From Lunularia cruciata (lineage: Eukaryota > Streptophyta > Marchantiopsida > Lunulariales > Lunulariaceae), in assembly GCA_948567375.1 (NCBI GenBank), contig OX419756.1:74848333-74912332 (forward strand): a stretch of 64,000 nt of DNA. Reading direction: 5' to 3'. The notes under the pieces are model-generated. The model ran no database searches. It saw only the letters and a list, made by a program, of their open reading frames with translations, and had not been told where the DNA came from. Shown here one piece after another: positions 44,207 to 57,400 of this stretch; the first letter of the stretch is position 1, and each line of letters opens with the position of its first letter. The translations under genes and the position numbers were made by a program.

Positions 44207-44719
44207 ATTAGTCTTCTGCCCTTTTGGTTAAGTGATCACCTGTATAGGATAGGATGGCACCATCCCGAGAAACAAGCCAACCATTCACAGCATGTGCGTG
44301 AATTATGAGTATGAGCAACGAGGCAGTTGTTTCAAAGTAAGTGTTGGTTAGATATGGGCACGACTAAGTTGCCGGTGTAAAATTTTTATCCAAAAAGCGG
44401 TTCTCCTGAGTTCAACTAAGTTAGCGATTGTCGAAGTTAGTTAAAGTAATGTATAATACACCTGTCTTGGGTGAAGAGAAACTTCTTTCTATTTTGTTGC
44501 ACACCATCTGAGGATATGTTTGTGTAGTCATATTGTAGGGATCCATCATGGCAGCACACACATTTCGTCGCTGTATTTGTAATCTATATCCACACAAACT
44601 CTTTTCACTCCATCTCTCTAACAAGATGAGCGAGGAGACAAATTCTACTCATAAATTTGGACGTCCAGTGACTGTGTACGTATGTGAGATTAAGAAGACA
44701 ACGGAGGAAGAAATGGCCT

Positions 44720-45290
44720 CCTCGAAAAGAAATTCCTTCAAATAACCTTCCTTCCACTCCCCGTCAAGTAGTGCCAGGGTCATTGCCATCACCCCGGACT
44801 CGCCCATTCGCAGGACATGCACATATGACTAGACAGACCTCGTCGACAGTAGAACCGACATCGGATACTTCGATCAGTCCACATTGTCTGTTCCAGCCGA
44901 CTACAGCACCGAGTCTACCATCCTGTACGATGTTTACCTCTGCAGCAAAGTGACCACTTCTCTTGTCTCCACAACCATAAATGTCTGTAAACAACAATAG
45001 CGGACTTTGTAAGTAAATCTTGCTCTGGTCTTTACAGTGCTGCAGGGTAAACAAATGACATGCTGACTTCGATGACCATTGCAAGGTAACAGGAGATTAC
45101 CCTGGTTATGTCAAAAGCAATATAGCCGTGGATGTGCACTGCAACTTTCCACTCATTTTTGTTTGTGACTTTTGACCCCAGTAGGCCTCCACAATAGACT
45201 CGAGTTTTACTGCAAAGTGGGGAAATTTTGACGCTGCAGGATCCGCAGAGATGGGTGCAGTCAAAGGCTTTCCCCGGATGCTTAAAGGTT
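44720..45290 (+). pseudogene. Possible decayed small Cys-containing protein gene
   Basis: One plus-strand frame reads RVIAITPDSPIRRTCTYD, a TAG, TDLVDSRTDIGYFDQSTLS, VPADYSTESTILYDVYLCSK and TTSLVSTTINVCKQQ, then stops. After intron-like sequence ending TTTACAGTGCTGCAG, another stretch reads CKVTGDYPGYVKSNIAVDV, HCNFPLIFVCDF and, past two stops, STIDSSFTAKWGNFDAAG. The composition looks like protein rather than random DNA, but I do not recognise the family. It might be a relic or a gene with mis-read splice sites. It lies 0.5 kb downstream of EXECUTER. Confidence 0.3.
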
Positions 45291-45510
45291 AAACGCCCTT
45301 TATCCAACTCTCTTTACTCTGTCACCCACCTTCACCGAATCTAGTTGTTGCAACTCCTAATCGTCAGGATGTTCTGTGATCTTAAGAACAAGGTGAACTC
45401 TGTGATCCCGTTGCAACGTCATAAAGCACTTCATTTGATGTACAAGAAGATTCTCAACTGTTCGATTTCTAGACCGCTTTGAGCTGCAACTTCTATAATT
45501 TACTCTGCTT

Positions 45511-45639
45511 GCAACTTCCGCACATATCTTAGGAGCCTATGTCAACAACTTCAGAGAATGAGATCTGAACAAATTTATTGATATTACTTATTTGAGATAT
45601 TCTATCCTAAATTTATCCTGCTTGAGTGTGAGTGATGTT
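45511..45639 (+). repeat. Direct repeat, copy 1 (~120 bp)
   Basis: Shares with 45980-46107 the blocks AGGAGCCTATGTCAAC, AACTTCAGAGAATGAGATCTG, TTTATTGATATTACTT and CTGCTTGAGTGTGAGTGATG. Two copies ~469 bp apart; no coding content seen. Confidence 0.85.
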
Positions 45640-45979
45640 GAAGAAACCACTTCAAACAGTATTCCACTACATATTAGCCATTCTCAAACTCAGCATTTGT
45701 AACAGTTGTAGCCGGATTCATGCTCTTTACCTACTGACATTCTCAACAGTACTATTCCGAGTATTCAATGATCAACTCTTCTACAACCTTTTTGCTGACA
45801 ATTTGGTTGATAGATGAAACTAACCACCTCTTTAGTTCCCCAATTACTGACCGTACTCTCTCCCATCCTGATTTCAGCTTTCAAAACAATGGTTAATATG
45901 TTTTGAATTCCCGTCTGTGCATCTTTTTTCTGGAAAATAATTGTTAAATCCTCTCCAAGGAAGGACCCCAATTAAGCAC

Positions 45980-46107
45980 ACCAACTTCTGCCATATCTAG
46001 GAGCCTATGTCAACAACTTCAGAGAATGAGATCTGACAAATTTATTGATATTACTTATTTGAGATTTTCTATCCTAGATTTACCCTGCTTGAGTGTGAGT
46101 GATGTTT
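45980..46107 (+). repeat. Direct repeat, copy 2 (~120 bp)
   Basis: Second copy of the repeat at 45511-45639, differing at a few bases and small indels. Confidence 0.85.
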
Positions 46108-49100
46108 CTGAAATCTCTTCTGGACAATATCGACTTATCCATCCGTCGTTATGTCTTAAAACTTATTGCCAGAATATGCTGAGATACAAATACCTTTCCC
46201 AGAATATATTCAAAGTACATGCGAAGTGATACCTAAGACCCTTAGTCCGAGTTTCCAGGTGTGATGTACTTCATAAGGAATATATTCATCGAAGGACTTG
46301 TTTTGATTTCCTTGCCGAGTTTGGACTACTGGAGATGTCTAAAGGCTCTTTCTCGGTTGACTGCGATAGCAAGATCATTTATGGAGATTTATATGTTCTT
46401 GTATGTGACCATAGAGATGTATACTTACGGTTTGAGTTAATTGTCCTATCCCTTAAGGGCCAAACTTCTAAAGATGCAATCCCTATAATTAAACTCCTTT
46501 AGCGATAAGTTCACGCAAGCGTATTTTTCCAACTTGATGTGGAAGGGTGTAAGGTATATTGCTATAATTTCTTCATTTAGCAATAAGCAGGCCGATCCTC
46601 TATCCTTTAAGTTATGCGAATGAAAACAATTACGTGATGCCATATACAGTATCCTTTTGAATCTACATTTCAGGCATTTAGTCTTTGACAGGAAGTGAAT
46701 GAAATCTAAGAGAGTTCATAGAGAGATCCGAAAAGCAAAAACAACAAAAGTGATTAAAATGCCAATATACTTCATGGTCTTGTATCACTTTCCTATCAAT
46801 TTCAGCGTCAGAAGAGCTACCAGTTGTTGACTGCATCTGGAGCTAGTGCTTAGCATTTTTTATGTAATTCTGAGATATCAGGAAAAAAATTTAAATATTG
46901 CCTCATGAGCTGCTTTCGGACGAAATATTATCCTATCTCACCTACTCAGTCTAGTAGAGGCGGTGGAATCTATTAAAGACTCTTAGATGTAAATGTTGAC
47001 TTAAAATTGACAAAATATCTGACCGTGCTAAATAGAGAAGAGTAAACTTGTATTATATGAGACGTCAATGACATTTAGTATATAACCTTTCTTTTATATT
47101 AGAACCATATCATGTAAACTCTATGTAGTCATAAACTAAACTCCAATTTATGTATATAAGGTATAGAGATAAAATTTCATTAAGCTACGAAAAAATAAAC
47201 TTCGTAAGACTTGCCTGGTTTAGAACCAACAATTTGATTACTTTATCTTAGTGAAAACCTGATATTTTAATATAATATTAATTATTTTTAAATATATAAA
47301 ATAATATCTGTGTGTTCTGAACATTTATATGAAATTATATTTGATATATCTCATTCTTTATTTGACACTTTTTCTTCTTTTCTAATTCAAATATAGTAAA
47401 TCATATATCTAATGTATAGTAGTTGTTTGGAATCTACTTGTAGTTTTCGGTGTTGATATTTTCAAATTTATCAAAATTTCAGAAGGGACGAATATAAATC
47501 AAAATCGAAAGCAAGAATCTTCAATCACATTAAAATTGCTATCCGTGAACTTTTGTCTAGCGGCCCCACCTAAAGATATGACAGAAGTAAGTTGTGTCTG
47601 TCATTTAGTAATGTAGAGACACAGAATTTCTTCCCGAATTGAGAAAGTTCCTGTCTTATAAGCCATATTTTATATGATGAATCCCAGTATTTTAACATAT
47701 CTCTGCTCTGGACTTTATTAACTATAACATCTCTTTATCCTTATTTCATATCTGGCCATTGATAGGATCAGTTTCGCTCATGATAGGCCAAACACTTGAT
47801 TGCGGAATTTATTAAAAAAAAGAAAAGAAAGGAAAGCGATATTCTACCGTAATTCTTATAGACGTGATCTACCGATTATGCGAAAGCTACTTTTCCCTTC
47901 TTTAATTATTTAAACAGTTTACACCTAGCTTCAGAAACAAGCTGAGTAAGAATGTATACCAACTTTCCTAGGATATTCAGAAATGCTAATTTAATATCGT
48001 TTTCTTAGTGAATGGATCACTTCAAATATATCGTGCAGAAGCATAAGTCAAAAGCGTAATAGGTAGCTAGCTCAAAGCTGACAGATAACATCGATTGCGA
48101 AACTTTCATCCAGTTGCAATGAGAGAAAGTATTACGAGGGTAGGGCCCTTTTCCTGATAGTTTGTTGATAGCTGACTCATTCTTCATGACTTAGAATAAT
48201 AAAGTAAATAATTAATATTGATATTTAATATTCCTTGGCATAATTTACATATATAATCAGTGGAATATGTTAGACATTTCACTTTTCTAGGAGACAAAGC
48301 ATTAGGTTATTCTTTCAACAAAGTATTCTCTAATTACAGCAATCCAGAATGCACGAAAGTTCCTAAAATATAACATAAATGATTCAATTTTGTCATCCTT
48401 GTATCAATCTAAGCATTCTCATCTAAATGAAGCAATGAGATTATTTTACACATAAACCAAGGAATTTAATTTTGTGATTTCTATTGATATTGAAGTATCA
48501 ACCAAATATAAATGAGACAACTAAGAGTTACATTTTTTTAACTTCTACAAGTTTTAAAAATTATTTCTGCATCAATTTACTCTTTATTGATATTTCAATA
48601 TTTTGATTCTTTGGTCAAGATAGCTGCAACCGGTTATGATTTTTTGGCAAATCGCTATTAGACTATAAACATCAACATCGTATATTCTTTGGAGCTATAG
48701 ATGACCCGTTGAGAAAGTTCGGCAATTAAATCCTTTTAAAGCACCTTATGAGAAAGGAGTAGAATGCAACGGTAGATTTTATATATTTTGCTTGCCTTTT
48801 AATAAATTTAAAACTTACTTCTTGGCTTTATGCCTTGTGCATGTTCCACTAGGAGCTCAAAAGACATAAAGCTTGAGAGCAACCTCAATAATACAATGAT
48901 TGTAATAAAATAGAGAAAAACAAAACAAAACAAAACAAAATAAAATAAAATAAAATAGAAAAAAAACCACTCCTTCTCGAACAAAGTCAAAGCATCATTG
49001 CCACTTTGGGAGAGTGAGTTCAGAAGAAGTCTATAAATTCTCATATAAGACCAAATATCCTCAATCATCAACTGTAGATTTCAAACAAGTCTTGCATCAC

Positions 49101-49762
49101 ACTCCTACTATTACGGTTCATTATTCATGGTGATCTTGTTGTTGTTCTCTAAACTGAGCCCAACAGAATCTATTCACAGAACCGGACAGAGTAACAGTCA
49201 TGCTGTTCAAGCTTCAGGAAGTGAAGATATGGTATTCCGTCCAGTAAAAACCATAGGGGGTGAAAAGGGATAAAGCAGAACAGAAAGAAGTAAGGGTAAG
49301 GCTGATGGGCACACAGATCGAGAAAGAGGGGATTGGAGGCCGGGCACACCACTAACCAACGAGCTTAAAATAGTAACCAAAGCAGTTTAAAATATTGAAA
49401 CAAGAATCCTACATGAGCCGTGGATGATGTACGCCTGGGCTGATAACATGGTAAAAGCATGGGGTGAAAATAAAACTTGTGTAGTAGATTGGACGTAGAG
49501 TTATATCTATTCACTTGATCGGGCCCAGAACTTAGCACTACATCTGCCTCGGGCTTCGAACTTTACGAGAGTCTCTACTTCCTGGAGCCTTTGTCTTGAC
49601 CCCGGTATTGCCGGTAGACTTCCTTCTATGTGCTCTTCTAATAAGCCTAGGTCTGGTTTGTGAAACGTGCAGCTAAGATAGATAGAGGATTTATATGAGC
49701 CTTAAGGTAAAAGAGGACGCCACGTCAGCATTACGACGGGTAGAGCCTGTCACGGGGTCTGG
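46108..49762. other. AT-rich intergenic region
   Basis: No convincing gene on either strand. Long A/T-rich stretches between about 46900 and 48800, short chance frames only. Confidence 0.5.
48916..48956 (+). repeat. Microsatellite (AAAAC)n-(AAAAT)n
   Basis: About four CAAAA units followed by about three TAAAA units. Confidence 0.9.
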
Positions 49763-50245
49763 TTAAGAAATATTCAACTTTGGGATCCGAGGAAATCGTA
49801 GTGCCAAGTTTGAGGCCAGAGTTGTTTTGTTTGTTCTAGTAAGGGGAAACGGAGCTGGATATAGTGTCCACCGAAACCCTAAGACAAAGGAAATGACCGA
49901 TGAGAGAAGAGCACTTAAATTACCCCAGGCAAAGTCCCGTGCGCCGGGAATCCGTCCGATGCGCGATCCAACGATGGGAGCTAGTACAACTAAAATGAAG
50001 AAGCACTGCAGCTGTGGTTCAATTTTCTCGAGCAAGGCTTTCCTCATTTTATTGCTGTTGTTGCGTTGAGGCAAGCAATCGATTCGTTCGTGCTGAGGAG
50101 GAGCAATCGAAGAGAGAATGAGAAACAGAGCGAGCAGAGGCGAAAGACGTTCCCGTAGAGGATGAGTTGTCGATGATGTTATTGTTGTTATAAGGAATTC
50201 ACCTGATAACAACTGTTGGAGGATTCGTGTGTCGTGGTTCTCCAT
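49763..50245 (-). CDS. Uncertain 160-residue open reading frame
   Basis: Minus-strand frame from the ATG at 50245 (MENHDTRILQQLLSGEF). The open frame extends upstream to a TTG, but no earlier ATG exists. Contains a hydrophobic run (LLALFLILSS) and another (FFILVVLAPIVG). Not recognised, and no second exon is evident. It is divergent from VARICOSE, so it could be a small gene sharing its upstream region, or chance. Confidence 0.2.
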   Translation of the reverse strand: MENHDTRILQQLLSGEFLITTITSSTTHPLRERLSPLLALFLILSSIAPPQHERIDCLPQRNNSNKMRKALLEKIEPQLQCFFILVVLAPIVGSRIGRIPGARDFAWGNLSALLSSVISFVLGFRWTLYPAPFPLTRTNKTTLASNLALRFPRIPKLNIS

Positions 50246-51046
50246 CGCTCGGTTCCTCGCTCGTTCGTAGCTGCAGCAGTTTGCGAGTGTGTCACGTGGT
50301 CTTCTCAACGATTGGGGAATTAATTATAATTTTCTAGGTTAAGAGGTGTATATCGATTCATGCTTTGCTCTCTTCGGTTCCAATTTGTCGCTGCTTTTGA
50401 CGTCTGGTGGTCCGATGTGTTTGCTTATGTGCGAGTAGTCGACTGAAAGCGGTATGGTTCAACGATGTCGATGTAGGAAGGGATGTAGTGTACTTAGGGA
50501 GGCACGCAGGTGTAAAAGGATGTGGAATAATGGATGCGTGGAAGCTTGACGTGTTGACGAGGAGACTTGTGCTCTTCTTCTGCTTTGGGAGGAGTTTTGC
50601 TGGCCTAGTGGAAACATAGGATATCGCGGATTTGTCAGTGCTAGGCGATCAAACATTTTAGTGCCAGGCAGAGAGCAGTCTGGGCTCAATGCAAGAGCAG
50701 TGTAGGAAATAATAGCTGGTGACATGGGCAGAGCTCCTTTGAAGAGCTTTTGGATGGTGGTTATTTGCTGATGTGGCTATGGTGAATACTTTCTTCAGCA
50801 TTTCGTGTTCCCCAACAATTTCAAAAGGGTTGAGGAATGAGCAACGGGCCTGATGCTATGAGGTTACCGAGCTTGCATCGTCGCAGTCTCCTATCTCAGT
50901 ATGGACTAATTTGGTCCTTTGGAAGGCCTTATTGCAATCGAGACACAAACGGATGTCAAACCTTAGCTCTGAGTGACATCAAGGACGAGTGGCCTCAATC
51001 CGGAGATCGCAGACGAGTCGACGATACTTGTTGATCAGTTCGTTTT

Positions 51047-51130
<84 letters not shown>

Positions 51131-51433
51131 GTCCTCTCTTGTAGCTAGCTAGTTGGCAAATTGTCTACTCTGGCTCGGGTCATCGGGACGTAGACATAGA
51201 GGATTAGAAGTAGCTGAGATGGTTCTTTAAGTAGGTACTGTCTTGACGACGCTGTTTAAGGAATGTGATACTAGACGTGAAGCTTGATGGCAAGTCGAAA
51301 TCTGCAAAATGAAAACTGCGTCTTGAATTGAGTATGCGGGTGCGAACTTATTAGTTCCTCCAAACTGACTCCGTTTTATTCGTACGTGCAGCCGTAGAAC
51401 CTGCGTTTTCTGGCGGTGGTGGACACATATGCA
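50246..51433 (+). promoter_or_regulatory. Upstream and probable 5' UTR region of VARICOSE/EDC4
   Basis: Contains the long (AG)n tract and a possible upstream frame (ATG at 50837, 65 codons). A splice-acceptor-like TACGTGCAG ends at 51391, 42 bases before the start codon, so a 5' UTR intron is possible. No other gene seen. Confidence 0.4.
51051..51128 (+). repeat. Microsatellite (AG)39
   Basis: Uninterrupted 78-bp AG run about 300 bp upstream of the VARICOSE start codon. Confidence 0.95.
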
Positions 51434-54400
51434 ATGGGAACCTCCGGACCCTCGGGAAATTTTGACATTCAAAACTTTTTCAAACAGTCTCCAACCCCAT
51501 CATCACTTTCATCGTATACCCCACCTTCAGCACCCTATCCTCCCCCAAATCACCCGTATCAAACCTCCTCTTCTCACCCGTACCCTCTGAACAATTTTGC
51601 CCCATCGAACTCATATACCTCTGGAAATAGTTTCACATCCCTTCCGGGTTCATACCCTTACAACTCGCAACAAACTCCAGGAGTTCAATCACCCGGGCCT
51701 TACAACTCGCAACAAACATCAGGGATGTATCATCATTACATGCACTACTCTCAAGATCATGGCCCTCGACCGCCACCTTACCCGGCTACACCTTACCCAA
51801 CCACTTCTTATGCACCTCCGGGACCTCAACACGGATCATTCTCTCAGTCTCAATACTCTTCTAGTCAAACGCAGGGCCAATCTTTCAGCCAGTCTCAGTC
51901 TTCTTCCACGTCGAGTACTACCAGTGCACACACCATTCCACCAATCTCACCAGCAGCAACCTCTGCCCCACCCCCTGTCCATGCCCCAAGTCCAGTTTCA
52001 AGCCCTCCCTTAGATGGTGCACACCTCATGGCACTGCTCACCACACAATCTTCAGCAGAAGCATCTACCAGCAAAGAAGAGACATCTTCGATGCTCTTGG
52101 GACCTCCAAGTATGCTCGAGGTCCCTGCCCCTGGCATCATGCCCTCAGATACGTCTCAAGCCGCTTCACCTGAGGTCTCTGTTCCTCCTCCGGCAATAGC
52201 ACCTGCCCTGCCTACCGCTCCTCCTGTGAACCTGGCTCCTACCCCATCCAGGCTACCTGGGAGCAAGCCTCCTCGAGGTCGATCTCTTAAAGGAGAGCAT
52301 GTGGTGTACGATGTCGATGTGCGTCAGAATGGGGAGGCGCAACCTCAATTAGAAGTGTCTCCTATTACTGTTTATGGTTCGGACCCTGTCCTGGTACTCG
52401 GACGGCAAATTGCGGTGAATAGGAGCTACATTTGTTATGGCCTACGCGCAGGGACCATCCGGATTTTAAATATCAACACGGCCCTGCGCACCCTACTTAG
52501 GGGTCACTCGCAGGTGAGAGCATCAATTGAAAATTGAATTTTCTCATGGTCTGTGACCAGTTTTAGTTGAGCCTGTGGTTGATGAACGACTCCTTTCCTG
52601 CTCTCTCCCTCTCTCTTCCTACTTTTTCTGCTCTCTCTGTCTCTCTCTCTAGTTCCAAGTTTATGGATGCCACTTTTCCTTCTTGACTTAAATGGGTTCC
52701 TTCTGGTGCAGAGGGTAACAGACATGGTGTTTTTTGCTGAGGATGTCCATCTACTCGCCAGGTAAGGTTCTCGTTTCTTCTTTAGGTCGTCAATTTTCTG
52801 ATGGCATCTCCATCGTTTAAGAAAGTGGAGAATGTCACCTGATCTTCTGACCTTAAGGTCGGTTTTTTCATCTGGTCCAGTGGATGGGACCATACTAGGA
52901 GGGCCAATGTACAGGCAAATTCTCTTTATCTTTGTAAGCTTGTTACTGGCTACTAGAGGTAAGGACGGGACATCAACTAACATGCCTACTCTTGACATCT
53001 TGACAGTGCTAGTACGGATGGCCGAGTTTTTGTGCGGAAAGTAGTGGAAGGGAATTCGGATGATGGGAAAATGGAAATCAAGGATCACATTCTTGTAGCT
53101 ATGCAGATTATTGGGGATTGGGAGTCAGTGCACCCTCGTGTCTGCTGGCATTCGCAATCGCAGGTCCTTACCTCGCAAACTTTTCTGAGAGTTGCATCAT
53201 TGACATAGTCTCTGTTCTGTCTTTGACTTCATTTTACATTACCATGTAAAGTGAATTTACTTAGTGCACTATCATGCCGAGGGAAGATCAAGAATTTTAC
53301 TTTACCACCTTCAAATGTCAAGTCACTTCCTGTTCAGACGTAGATACGGGACCGACTCTTTATTCCATTACTCATATTATCATGCTATCGGTGAGGCTAT
53401 CCTCATGTTAGTCTGTGGAATGCAGGATCTTTTGGTGGTCGGCATTGGAAAGTTTGTGTTGACAATCGACTTGAACAAGTTCCGAGCCAATGCTCCTTCT
53501 GGTGGCTTCACAGCGGAGGACCCAGTAGTTTGTTATATGAAAAATCCACTGGAGGGTGTGCATGTAGTTGGCGAGCACAGCCAGGACGTCACAGATCTCT
53601 CAGTTCCGTTGTATAACCCGACTTGCTTCGCATCTGCTTCCCAGGACGGCTCGGTAATATTTTGTTCCTTTCCCTGATGCACGGGCACGATTTTCTTACA
53701 TGTAAACGTCTTTTCTACTTCATGCATTAGTCAGGTATGGTGGCCAATTTGGTTAGTTTTTGCTTGGGGGCATCCCTTAGAATTGTGGTAATCAGAATTC
53801 TGATGGGAGCAGCTTAAATCTTATCCACACCGAGGGGGTACTTCGTGTGTACCAAATGAGGAGTAAACGGTCTTTCTGAGCGGTCAACTTTGGTAATACA
53901 TATTTATCTTGTCAGACGCTTGAGATTTGCCAAGATTCATTGATCACAGTACCTTTTCCTGGTAAAGGCTGCCTAGAGGCTGCAGTTAGGTTGTTTTCAA
54001 CTTACATGCTTGGTAAAGCTGGAATAACACATATTTCGAGTCTAATGATGAATGTCGCCCTGTGCAGGTCAGTATATGGGGAGATAAGAAGAGCCAATTT
54101 ACCCCCCATCATTCGCACCCAGTACACTCTGTTGCCTTCGTTTCTGCGCCTCGACGTCCCGATCTTGCAGTTTTGGTCACCGCGGTAAGCGGCATGCGAT
54201 ATCTCTTGTTTCCTTGAAAGTGTTAGGACGTCGTTCTTCAGAGGGCGAAGTCTTTCCCCGTGCTCGTTTGAAATGACCTTGAGGCTGCTGTAATCAGAAT
54301 CCTATGTTAGAAGTAACTTATAACGGTAATCAGAATTCTATGTTAGAAGTAACTTATAAGAGTCTACATCTTTTGTAGGTGCTGTAGGTTGATGTCTGAG

Positions 54401-57400
54401 ATGCTATTCGTTGAGTCCGTCGAACCTTTCATTCGTTTCTGATTCATTTGAAATTAATATTTCTTCGCTTTAATCTTTCCAGGGCCCCTTGAACCGGGAG
54501 CTGAAGTTGTGGGCGCAGACAACTGGTGACGGACTACCTTCCAAACCTAGTGGTGGCAATTGGCAGTGCATACAGACACTGGAGCTTAAGAGTTCGTCTT
54601 TGGATGGAAAGTTAGAGAAGGCCTTCTTTAATCAGGTCCTAGTGGTACCGCGAGCTAGCCTCATACTTCTCGCAAATGCGAAAAAGAATGCAATCTATGT
54701 GGTGCATTTGGAATTCGGATCCACTGCTGCAGCCACTCGGATGGACTACATGTCGGAATTTTCAGTTACTATACCCATTCTAAGTTTGACTGCCACAAGC
54801 GAAGGTGTTTCGGATGGTGATGGCACAGTACAAGTTTATTGTGTCCAAACACAGGCTATTCAGCAGTATGCGCTGGACCTATGTCAGTGCTTGCCCCCAC
54901 CAGAGGAGCCTTCTATTGACATCGCTGGATTGGATAAGAATCTTCTCGGATCTCAAGTCAGCAGTCCGCTGGCAGGGCAGACGTTTACTCATGGGGATGC
55001 TGGTTATCCCACAATTCTCACTGAGCTGACGAGTGCTTCTATGGCAACGAGTTCCGCAACATCAGGTCCTAGCGGTAGTCCTGCTGGTCCGAGCCTGAGT
55101 TCTGCATACACAAATCAATCTGACGTATCGGTTTCATATGAACAAACCACTTCATTTTCCGAGACTACAGTTTTATTAGAGCCTAAGTTCCCAATCAAAC
55201 ATCAAGCTACTGAAGCTGATGTTCCTGAAGGTAATGATTCTTTAAGTCGCTTCAATGAGGCATCCAATGCGTCCAATGTGCGTCCTGTCAGCCCAGCCCA
55301 ACTACCCAGTTTCCTCAAGAGACGTCCCCAGGCGGATAGTCCAACCAAGGTTTCTGAAGATGGATATGTTCTAGTTTCGGCAAGTTCAGCAGGTTCAGCA
55401 GGTCTTCCGGAGCAGGCTGACAATGCCTTAGTTCAGGAGCAGCCGCAAGTAGACTCGTTACTGACAGAAGTAGGAGGATTGGAACCGGTCTCCACCAATT
55501 CTCAAGGTGGAGATGAGGTATATGAGAAAGAGGAAGATGCCGTGTTGGGTGCAACATCAAAGAGTGGCAAGTCATTAACTGCACAGCAAAAACCAAACTC
55601 AGGTTCTGTTCATCTGATCACTCCCTCAGAGCTAATGTCCATGGTAGCTCGGTCAAAGGCCTCTGAAGTAGATAGCAATGTGCCCAGCTCTCCTCCTGCT
55701 ACTACTGGAGCAGATGCTAGTAAAGTAGAAGCAAGTACTGATGAGGAGATTCCTACTTCGGATGCAGAATGTTTGAGAGCAGAGCTCACTGTCTCTACGG
55801 AGACTAGTCTTCTTGTCCAGGCAGAGAGTGCTGGTGTGAGGGATGGAGGTTACGATGAGGTTTCTGTTATGATCCCGGACGTGAAGGAAAAGATTCAAGG
55901 TACTCCAAGCGGAGAGTTCAGTAGTAAAGAGTTTAACTGGGATGGAAGTGCTACTGTTGAAAGCGGAGTAGGTGACGAATCACAACAAGTAGAGGATGGA
56001 GATACTCTAGACGAGAGGGAGCATTTGTCAAGTTCACCAGCTGATGAAGCACAGGAGCAAGCAAAAGATCTGAGTGCCAAGTCTGGGGAGGCTTCTTCCA
56101 CTACAATGGCACCTTCACAATCCCCCGCTGTGGTGAAAGGCAGGAAAAACAAAAACAAGACAAATGTAGGTGGTGTGGGGGTAGGGTCAGTCCCCCCTGT
56201 CACTCTGGGGGCCCCCTTGCCAATTTCAGTATCTACTGTTGGGAATACCACCGCCTCAGAAGGAGAAAGCAGCACCAATGCCAGATTGGACAATTCGGAT
56301 GCGGGTTTGGCATATCAAGTAGCCAGTATGCAAGAGTCGCTTAGCCAGGTCAGTAATCATGACTCTTTCGACATTAGTTGGTACTTTAAGCGGATACCTT
56401 GTGTTTGAAGAAACTTGGCAACTTCACAGTTTGTGCGTTGAATTTGAGTAGTTTGAGTAGCTGTTTAAGGTAGGTGCTTAATCAGCTTTTCCGCTTCTTT
56501 GTGTAGTTGGTGGCTATGCAAAAGGAGTTGCAAAAGCAGATGACTGTGACGGTCGCTACTCCTGTTTTCAAAGAAGGAAAGCGGATGGAAGGTGCTCTAG
56601 GTCAGCGGATGGAGAAGTTGCTCAAAGCACATGTAGATGCCATGTGGGCCCGAATTCAAGAAGAGAACGTGAAAAAGGAGAAGCTTGAACGAGATCGTGT
56701 GCAGCAGTTAACAAATCTGCTGTCAAACTCTCTCAATAAAGATCTTCCTGCAACGGTGGAGAGGATTTTCAAGAAAGAGTTGACCACTATTGGACCAGTC
56801 ATTGCTCGTCTAGTGACTCCAAGCGTGGAGAAAACCACCCTTACTGCTGTCTCAGAAGCTTTGCAGGTGCTTACCACATGTTATTCAAACCTTATGATTC
56901 AAATCCTTGGGTTTTGCCAGGCTTACCTACTCCTGACTTCAGTCAGTTCATGGCTTTGGAAGTTGCTGTTTGTATTTAACATCTTGTTAAGCACTCGTTT
57001 AAAATTGCATTGCTTGTTGAGAGTAACTTCTGAAAGAAAGAATTGTCTTGAGGTTCTGTATTTCACCAGCAGCTAGTCTTTCAAATAGTGAAACTTACAC
57101 CATTTTAGTTCCTCGGCCAGGTTCAGGTCCTCTTTTCTATTTATTACATTGAACATGGCGTTTTGAATTGTGCAGAAAGGCTTGTTAGAAAAGGTCACAC
57201 CTCAATTGGAGAAGGTTGTGGCAACAAAGCTTGAGGCTGCAGTGACGAGACAACTACAAACCCAACTCCAGATCGTATTGAGACCTGCCCTGCAGGTATG
57301 CAGCCTTTTGTTTTATGGAAGCTTGCAACTATTTCTGTTTAACACGGTGGCTGAATATGCAGCAAAATTTGTCGAGGGTGATGTGCGTCCCAACTTACAG

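Noticed and set aside
51416-51433. Start of VARICOSE at 51416
   Set aside because: The codon there is GTG; the first ATG in frame is 51434 and gives the N-terminus expected for plant VCS.
55895-56293. 132-codon minus-strand frame
   Set aside because: Antisense to the large VARICOSE exon 6, whose plus-strand frame is continuous and conserved in type.
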